Origin: Candidatus Competibacteraceae bacterium
Lineage (GTDB): Bacteria; Pseudomonadota; Gammaproteobacteria; Competibacterales; Competibacteraceae
Direction of reading: 5' to 3'
DNA: 7,059 nt
NCBI GenBank assembly: GCA_020444985.1
Contig: JAGRHK010000082.1
Span: forward strand, 1-7,059
Below the pieces are notes generated by a model. It saw nothing but the letters and a program-made list of their open reading frames with translations. It was not told the DNA's origin and made no database searches. The translations under genes were made by a program, and so were the position numbers. This document shows, in pieces, positions 1-4,944 of the stretch; positions within the stretch are counted from its first letter, which is position 1; every line of letters starts with the position of its first letter.

Positions 1-3000
1 GCCGGTGCGCCGTGGCGTCCACCGCACCGCTGATCCTTTTAATCCACGGATCGGCGTAGAGTCCGACGCCAATCATGACGGCGCACAGCAGGCCGGCCAT
101 GAGCAATTCCCGATGCCGCAGATCGGCCAGAAACGGCGCAGCGCCCCGTGAGTAGCGGGCGAGAAAGATGCGCTGATACGCCCACAGCAAGTAACCGGCG
201 GCCAGCACATTGCCCGCCGCCGCCAACGTGGCGATCCCCCAACCCTGCGTTTCCAGCAATCCTTCCAAAGTCAGATGCGCCGCTTCAAACCCAGGCGTGC
301 CGGGCATGGCGATGCTGCCCAGCACCACCACCAGGAACGTGAGTCCCAGCAAAGGCGCGGTTTCAAACAAACCGCCCAACCGATGAAAGCGCGTAGTTCC
401 CAGACGTCGGTAGAGCAAGCCAGCGACGATGAACAAACCGGCCGCCGCCAGTCCCAGATTCAGCGCTAAAAGCAGGCTGCCGCGCAAACCCGCCGGGTTC
501 AGCGAAAACAGCCCGGCGACCAGTACGCCACTCTGGCTGATCACGGCAAACACCAGCAACTGCCGCAGATCATTCTGGCGAAAGGCCAGCAGCGCGCCGT
601 AGAGCATTCCGGTCAGGCCCAGGGCAATCACGCCCGCATCCCATTGCCAAGCCGCCTCGGGCAACAGCGGAAATACCCAGCGTAACAAGGCATAAATGCC
701 CACCTTGACGCCGACCAGGAATGCGATGCCAATTGCGACGGTGCCATGACGCGCCACGATGGGCAGCCAGGCATGGAAGGGAAATAACGCCAGACGCACG
801 GCCAGACCCGCAAATAACAGGATGAAGATCAACGATTGTTGACCTGCCGCCACAGGCGTTTCCAGTAAGGCCGGCCAGGCAAAAGACCATCCTTCATGCG
901 TCACGGCCGCATGATTCCAGCCCAGCAACAGGCTTCCGGTCAACAACGCCGCCAGGCCGCCAAGCATGAAGCGCAGGAAGTAACGCGCCGCCTGGTTGCG
1001 GGCTGGACTGGTTCCATAGCGCGCAATCAGGAATGTCGCCAGGAGGACTTCCGCCAGAGCGAAGAACCAGAATTGCAGCAAGTTCAATGCCGTAAACATG
1101 CCGATCAGCACCGTCTCCAGCGCCAGCACGTTGGCGACGAACAAGCCAGGGCGTTCCTGCCGCTGGCGGTGCGATTGGGCATACAGCAGCACAAACAGGG
1201 TCAGCAATGCCGTCAGCGGCAGGAACAGCACGCTAATGCCATCAATGCCCAGATGGAGACCAAGCCACGGCAGAATTTCATAATATTCAACGAACTGAAT
1301 ATCTGAAATTTCTGGCTGAAAGTGACTCAGTAACTGGATCGTCAGTATCCATTCCACGACTGCAATGGCCAGACCCAGCGCAAAGGCGGTTTGCGCCTGG
1401 TGAATGCGCAGCATGGCAAGCATTCCGGCCAGAGGAACCGCTAATAACAAGCTCAATAGCGGAAAACCGGTTGCTGGAGCGCCCGGCTCCGCGCCGGCCA
1501 TCATGCCCCCGACGCCCGCGAGCGTTACCGCCAGGGCGGCTGCCACCGCGATCCCGGCCTTGGATCGGCCCATCAGGCGTTCCAGCCGATTCAAGCCCTG
1601 CCCCAACCGCTGACTCACGACCGCCAACTCCTGACCGGCGGTCTTCAACATCAAGCGTTCTTCAATCCAGTGGAACGCCGCCGCCGCCCATTCTGTCGCC
1701 CGTCCCACCAGACCGGGTTCCTGATCCAGGACGCTGGGCGCGCGCTCCAAGGTGCGTCCCGTACCGAGCTGGCGTTCTTCCCATTGCGCTACAGAGGACA
1801 AGGCATGGACGGCGGGCGCGGGTAACCCGGTGGCGCGCTCAATGACTCTGGCATCGAAGTGTCTCAGCAACCCGGCCAGCCGTTGTGCGGGACGGACGAT
1901 CAATGCGTCAGCCGCTTCATCCAGCCAAAAGCGCTGCAGCGCCGCCGCGTAGATGCCCGGTCGTTGCGCCAGAGCGTCGGCGACCGGGCGGGCGCGTTCG
2001 CCATGCAGTTGGCGCAGGATCGAGGGGGCGGTGAGGAATTGATAGCCGCGGAAAATGGCATGGCCGCATAGATAAACCAGCGCCAGTTGCCAGAACCCCA
2101 GGCCGCAGGCCAGAAACATCAAGCCGACCTGGCCGGTCGTCGAGAAGATCAGCGCGCTTTTGATGTCGGTCTGGGTCAGTCCGACGAGGAATCCGTACAA
2201 CGCAGTCGCCAGTCCGACAAGCGTCATGATTGCCATCGCCAGAGGCGATTGCTCGAACAGGGGCTGCAAGCGCAGCAGCAGATAAACGCCGGCATACACC
2301 ATGACCATGCCATAGAACAGCGCGCTGGAGGGCGTTGGCCCCTCCATCGCGCGCGCCAGCCACGGGGCCAGCGGAACCTGGGCCGATTTGGCGATGGCCG
2401 CCAGCAGGAAACAACCGGCCAATAGAGCGATTTGCCCTGAATCCAAACCGGTCGCTCCAGCGGTGACCGTGGACCAGTTCACGCCGCCCAGCCAATGGAA
2501 CGATAACGCGATGCCCAATAGAAACCCGGCATCGCCCACCCGGTTAGCGACGAAGACACGAGTCGCATTGCGGGCGGCGACTGGGCGATCCTGGAAAAAG
2601 GCGATCAGCAGGTAGGAACAGAATCCGGCGATTTCCCAGCCGATAAAGGTCAACGCCGCATTCCCGGCCATCACCAGCAACGTCATGGCGGCGGTAAACA
2701 GACTGAGCAGCATGAAGAAGCGATGGAACCCGGCTTCGCGATGCATATAATTCACGGCGAACCGGGTAACGAGCAGGCAACCCAGCGTCGTGATCGCCAG
2801 CAGTGCGAGCGTCAGGGCGTCGGCGATAAAGTTGAGATGGATTTGATAATGACCGCTGGCGAGCCAGTTGCCCAAGGTGATTGGGTCGGGCGACCATCCC
2901 GCGAACCGTGAGACGATGAGCGCTAGCGTGACGGCCAGCGAGCCGGCGTTAGCGGCCAGCGCAATCCGGCGAGTGCGTGGTTCATGGGCTTCGCCGTGCG

Positions 3001-3085
3001 CCTGATCAAACAAAATGGTCAGCCCGATCCACACGGCGGCGGCCAGCGGCAGGGCGGGAATAAGGGCGATGACTCCTTGAAGCAT
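1..3085 (-). CDS. NuoL-NuoM fusion, proton-conducting membrane subunit, probable DabB-type partner of DabA (3' end outside window)
   Basis: I read this strand codon by codon: there is no stop from the ATG at 3085 to the left edge, giving at least 1028 residues. Residues 1-355 match the NuoL N-terminal core: GWE (E151), NRVGD, AKSAQ (K233), AMEGPTPSSAL, QTDIKSAL and GHAIFRG. Residues 385-525 resemble the NuoL C-terminal tail (FWLDEAADALIVRPA, long amphipathic stretch, final hydrophobic helix), so the NuoL helices normally lying between are missing. Residues 535-1028 are NuoM-like: LHLGIDGIS (D615), FPFHAWLP (H771), VGVKVGIYALL (K794), QNDLRQLL and a PGTPGF motif. The sequence has reached the usual NuoM C-terminal region, so probably only a few residues are missing. 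Family knowledge: PF00361 subunits move protons in complex I and in the DAB carbon-uptake complex. The dabA gene on the same strand suggests a DabB role (inference); an Mrp- or complex-I-type subunit is the alternative. The start is supported by GAGGA six bases upstream. Confidence 0.88.
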   Translation of the reverse strand, partial: MLQGVIALIPALPLAAAVWIGLTILFDQAHGEAHEPRTRRIALAANAGSLAVTLALIVSRFAGWSPDPITLGNWLASGHYQIHLNFIADALTLALLAITTLGCLLVTRFAVNYMHREAGFHRFFMLLSLFTAAMTLLVMAGNAALTFIGWEIAGFCSYLLIAFFQDRPVAARNATRVFVANRVGDAGFLLGIALSFHWLGGVNWSTVTAGATGLDSGQIALLAGCFLLAAIAKSAQVPLAPWLARAMEGPTPSSALFYGMVMVYAGVYLLLRLQPLFEQSPLAMAIMTLVGLATALYGFLVGLTQTDIKSALIFSTTGQVGLMFLACGLGFWQLALVYLCGHAIFRGYQFLTAPSILRQLHGERARPVADALAQRPGIYAAALQRFWLDEAADALIVRPAQRLAGLLRHFDARVIERATGLPAPAVHALSSVAQWEERQLGTGRTLERAPSVLDQEPGLVGRATEWAAAAFHWIEERLMLKTAGQELAVVSQRLGQGLNRLERLMGRSKAGIAVAAALAVTLAGVGGMMAGAEPGAPATGFPLLSLLLAVPLAGMLAMLRIHQAQTAFALGLAIAVVEWILTIQLLSHFQPEISDIQFVEYYEILPWLGLHLGIDGISVLFLPLTALLTLFVLLYAQSHRQRQERPGLFVANVLALETVLIGMFTALNLLQFWFFALAEVLLATFLIARYGTSPARNQAARYFLRFMLGGLAALLTGSLLLGWNHAAVTHEGWSFAWPALLETPVAAGQQSLIFILLFAGLAVRLALFPFHAWLPIVARHGTVAIGIAFLVGVKVGIYALLRWVFPLLPEAAWQWDAGVIALGLTGMLYGALLAFRQNDLRQLLVFAVISQSGVLVAGLFSLNPAGLRGSLLLALNLGLAAAGLFIVAGLLYRRLGTTRFHRLGGLFETAPLLGLTFLVVVLGSIAMPGTPGFEAAHLTLEGLLETQGWGIATLAAAGNVLAAGYLLWAYQRIFLARYSRGAAPFLADLRHRELLMAGLLCAVMIGVGLYADPWIKRISGAVDATAHR

Positions 3086-3091
3086 GGTAAG

Positions 3092-3096
3092 TCCTC
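3092..3096 (-). promoter_or_regulatory. Ribosome binding site of the NuoL-NuoM fusion gene
   Basis: GAGGA on the minus strand lies six bases before the ATG at 3085. It supports this start, which also gives the expected hydrophobic first helix of a NuoL-type protein. Confidence 0.6.
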
Positions 3097-3104
3097 GATC
3101 AGAT

Positions 3105-3123
3105 TCGGGTGAAGCGCACCCGA
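3105..3123 (-). repeat. Perfect 7-bp inverted repeat in the leader of the fusion gene
   Basis: The arms TCGGGTG (3105-3111) and CACCCGA (3117-3123) are perfectly complementary, with a five-base spacer. The repeat sits about 20 bases before the start codon of the NuoL-NuoM fusion, so it would fall inside the transcript leader if transcription starts in the AT-rich region upstream. There is no T run after it, so it does not look like an intrinsic terminator. A leader hairpin or a regulator site are both possible. Confidence 0.45.
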
Positions 3124-3156
3124 TTGACGGTTACAACCACAAACGCGACCAAGTTA

Positions 3157-3184
3157 ATATTATATATTTTTATAATTATATCAA
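3157..3184 (-). promoter_or_regulatory. Candidate sigma-70-like promoter for the fusion gene
   Basis: On the minus strand, TTGATA (3184-3179) is followed after 16 bases by TAATAT (3162-3157). An overlapping TATAAT (3164-3159) has a spacing of only 14. The predicted start would give a leader of roughly 65 bases containing the 3105-3123 inverted repeat. The surrounding DNA is almost pure A/T, so chance matches are likely and the call is tentative. Confidence 0.25.
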
Positions 3185-3200
3185 TTATTTAATTATAAAA
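3168..3200. repeat. Perfect 11-bp AT-only inverted repeat
   Basis: TTTTATAATTA (3168-3178) pairs perfectly with TAATTATAAAA (3190-3200) around an 11-base spacer. It overlaps the candidate minus-strand -35 element. Low sequence complexity makes chance plausible, but perfect 11-base arms at a divergent promoter region could be an operator. Confidence 0.35.
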
Positions 3201-3354
3201 TTTTTGATGCATTGCTATTTATAAAACAGAAAATTTGTCACAATATTGAGTGGTTTGATCTCGCAACAACGGTAATTAATTAATTTTAAATTATTTTTAT
3301 GGCGTATTTTTGCCAAAAATCAATTCATGCGAACTCTGGCAGAGCGCCACTGAA

Positions 3355-3366
3355 TTAATCGATTAA
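3355..3366. repeat. 12-bp perfect palindrome next to the ribosome binding site of the PEP-CTERM gene
   Basis: TTAATCGATTAA reads the same on both strands and ends two bases before AAGGG (3368-3372), the likely ribosome binding site eight bases before the ATG at 3381. A protein bound here could block transcription or initiation. No known operator was recognised. Confidence 0.35.
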
Positions 3367-3380
3367 AAAGGGCTTGAAGA

Positions 3381-4103
3381 ATGAATAAGAAGATCTTATC
3401 CGTGTTGACCTTCACGGCGGCTTTAGGGGTTTCCGGGGTAGCGGATGCCGGTTTGATCGACCGGGGTCATGGGCTGATTTACGATGATGTGCTGAATATA
3501 ACCTGGCTGCAGGATGCCAACTACGCGCAAACCAGTGGCTATGACACGGATGGTCTGATGAATTGGACGGCCGCGACTGCATGGGCTGCTCAATTGGTCT
3601 ATGGCGGCTACGATGATTGGCGCTTGCCGATGATCGTCGATACGGGAAGGTCGGGTTGTAACTTTGCGTATAACAGCACGGATTGCGGCTATAACGTGGA
3701 TACATCGGCTTCGGAACTGGCCTACATGTTCCATGTAAACTTGGGGAATCTGTCGGCTTCTACGTCGAATGGTTCATTTCGTAGTGGTTTCTCGGGAACG
3801 GATTGGGGCATGGTGAATACCCAATTTGTCGATGCTGAAACCGGTCAGACGGTTTCCTTCCAGAATTTCCAGAATTTCGTGTACTGGTCTGGAGCCGAAT
3901 ACGCGCTTAATTCCGCGTTCGCGTGGTATTTCTACGCCTACTATGGCATGCAGTACGCCAGCTTTAAGGACTACGAATACTACGCGTGGGCTGTGCGCTC
4001 CGGCGATGTCGCCGCCGCGCCGGCCATCCCCGAACCAGGGAGTTTTACGCTGCTTGGGTTAGGCGTGATCACGTTGGGCGTGGCCCGGCGGCGGCGTGGG
4101 TGA
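3381..4103 (+). CDS. Secreted DUF1566-like (Lcl C-terminal type) protein with PEP-CTERM sorting signal
   Basis: The 240-residue product begins with a signal peptide: MNKK, a hydrophobic core, and a likely cut after ADA near residue 23. The body carries the pattern of DUF1566/Lcl-type domains: TWLQDANYA (41-49), YGGYDDWRLP (74-83), FVYWSGAEY (166-174), AWYF (181-184) and AWAVRSGD (202-209). The tail is a textbook PEP-CTERM signal: PEPGS at 217-221, a hydrophobic helix, then RRRRG at the end. Family knowledge: such tails are processed by exosortase (EpsH/XrtA-type) and the proteins go to the cell surface or the extracellular matrix, often in species that make exopolysaccharide. The start is preceded by AAGGG at eight bases. 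Cysteines 93 and 102 could form a disulfide. The molecular role is unknown. No exosortase gene is in the window, so one is expected elsewhere in the genome. Confidence 0.88.
   Translation: MNKKILSVLTFTAALGVSGVADAGLIDRGHGLIYDDVLNITWLQDANYAQTSGYDTDGLMNWTAATAWAAQLVYGGYDDWRLPMIVDTGRSGCNFAYNSTDCGYNVDTSASELAYMFHVNLGNLSASTSNGSFRSGFSGTDWGMVNTQFVDAETGQTVSFQNFQNFVYWSGAEYALNSAFAWYFYAYYGMQYASFKDYEYYAWAVRSGDVAAAPAIPEPGSFTLLGLGVITLGVARRRRG
3861..3878 (+). repeat. Tandem 9-bp duplication inside the PEP-CTERM gene
   Basis: CAGAATTTC occurs twice in direct succession (3861-3869 and 3870-3878). It encodes a repeated QNF tripeptide at residues 161-166, just before the conserved YWSGAEY motif. Being in frame, it lengthens a loop without disrupting the protein. 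It is probably a replication-slippage event. Confidence 0.6.
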
Positions 4104-4129
4104 TTGGAGTTATTTAATTTTAAAAGGGC

Positions 4130-4138
4130 TGCGATAAT
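4130..4138 (+). promoter_or_regulatory. Candidate extended -10 promoter of the MarC-family gene
   Basis: TGC followed directly by GATAAT matches an extended -10 element (TGn plus a five-of-six match to TATAAT). It lies 34 bases before the ATG at 4173, in the 69-base gap after the PEP-CTERM gene. The -35 region (TTATTT, 17 bases upstream) is poor, as is common for extended -10 promoters. Read-through from the PEP-CTERM gene is also possible, since no terminator was seen between them. Confidence 0.4.
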
Positions 4139-4172
4139 GTGCCTTAAAATCTGAGAAGGAGTTGAAACCGGA

Positions 4173-4811
4173 ATGAAAGATATGTTAATTCACGCTGTAA
4201 CTGTATTCATGGGCTTTTTTGCCATCATGAATCCCATTGCAAATGTCCCAATTTTTCTCAGCCTCACCAGTGACGATGATGAACAGACCACTGCAGCAGT
4301 CGCGTTAAGAGCGTTGTCACTAGCATTTTTAATCGTCGCATTATTTTCGATAGCGGGGAAAGTTATTTTTGAAATGTTTGGTCTCACGCTGCCTGCATTT
4401 CAAATTACCGGTGGATTGATTGTTTTTCTCATTGGCATTCATATGCTGCAAGGTAGTAATTCAAATGTTCAACATCCAGGCGAGGGGACTAAAGAGAAAT
4501 CTCATGAGGCAGCGCTCAGTATTGCAGTATCTCCATTGGCGATGCCCATATTGGCGGGTCCAGGGACTATTGCAACTGCAATGAATTTTTCGGCAAGCGG
4601 TGGTTTTATCGATATGGTCATTACCATAGCGATGTTCGCAGTTCTTTGCGTGATTACCTATGTGCTTTTCGTTTTTGGGGGAAGATTCGTTTCGTATATC
4701 GGAACCAATGCATTAGGTGTAATCACGCGCATGATGGGACTGATCCTCGCTGTCATTGGTACACAAATGGTCGTCGAAGGTATCCATGGGGCTTTTAACC
4801 TTCCGAAGTAA
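4173..4811 (+). CDS. MarC/YhgN-family (UPF0056) inner membrane protein
   Basis: The 212-residue product matches the MarC family in length and plan. It has six predicted membrane helices, at about 5-27, 42-66, 72-93, 117-137, 147-170 and 184-206. Recognisable family motifs are MNPIANVPIFL (19-29), ITGGLIVFLIGIHML (78-92), SPLAMPILAGPGTIAT (120-135) and TRMMGLILAVIGTQM near the end. A short hydrophilic loop (94-113) separates the two three-helix halves. Family knowledge: the function is unsettled; E. coli MarC was once tied to multiple antibiotic resistance but that role was not upheld, and transport of small molecules is only suggested. AAGGAG lies 11 bases before the ATG, a rather long spacing, and no other start exists upstream before an in-frame stop. 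The gene is clearly less GC-rich than its outer neighbours (23 of 60 at 4201-4260), which hints at a different origin. No link to carbon uptake is evident. Confidence 0.9.
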   Translation: MKDMLIHAVTVFMGFFAIMNPIANVPIFLSLTSDDDEQTTAAVALRALSLAFLIVALFSIAGKVIFEMFGLTLPAFQITGGLIVFLIGIHMLQGSNSNVQHPGEGTKEKSHEAALSIAVSPLAMPILAGPGTIATAMNFSASGGFIDMVITIAMFAVLCVITYVLFVFGGRFVSYIGTNALGVITRMMGLILAVIGTQMVVEGIHGAFNLPK

Positions 4812-4869
4812 TTGCGAGCATTAAGTAGTGAACAAATCGTGTTTCTAGCATGGTTATATCGCTGTAATA

Positions 4870-4896
4870 ATAACTAATTGTATATAAATTAGTTAT
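4870..4896. repeat. Perfect 10-bp AT-rich inverted repeat between convergent genes
   Basis: ATAACTAATT (4870-4879) pairs exactly with AATTAGTTAT (4887-4896) around a seven-base spacer. It lies between the ends of the MarC-family gene and dabA, which run toward each other, 58 bases after one stop and about 48 bases after the other. That position would suit a shared terminator, but the stem is A/T only and no clear T run follows, so it would be weak. An operator or remnant of an inserted element are alternatives. Confidence 0.45.
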
Positions 4897-4944
4897 GGAG
4901 CATATGTCTATGCTTGAAGCGCTATCTGTATTTTGGGCCGTGCT

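Larger units (their letters stand above)
3124..3330. other. Very AT-rich intergenic region between two diverging genes
   Basis: The genes on either side point away from each other, so this region must hold their promoters unless they are transcribed from further off. From 3151 to 3240 only 11 of 90 bases are G or C, and 3281-3300 has none. It contains overlapping A/T palindromes and runs such as TTAATTAATTAA-like sequence. I see no reading frame of interest. AT-rich DNA of this kind is a typical target of H-NS-like proteins, which is inference here. Confidence 0.6.

Noticed and set aside
896..1306. Plus-strand open frames opposite the fusion gene, such as one of 136 codons.
   Set aside because: Their products are rich in Q, R and A without any recognisable motif, and the opposite strand encodes well-conserved NuoM motifs through the same bases.
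1917..2897. Shorter minus-strand frames in other phases that might suggest a broken or multi-gene NuoL region.
   Set aside because: Reading codons from 3085 to the left edge shows no stop in the true frame, and family motifs stay in that one frame throughout.
3301..3314. A sigma-54-like site (TGGCGT...TTTGCC) upstream of the PEP-CTERM gene, attractive because some PEP-CTERM genes depend on RpoN.
   Set aside because: The GG and GC are nine bases apart instead of the strictly required ten, and the -24 half matches only in part.
3086..4944. A mobile element carrying the two plus-strand genes.
   Set aside because: No transposase, integrase, terminal inverted repeats or flanking direct repeats could be found at the segment's edges; only composition suggests a different origin.
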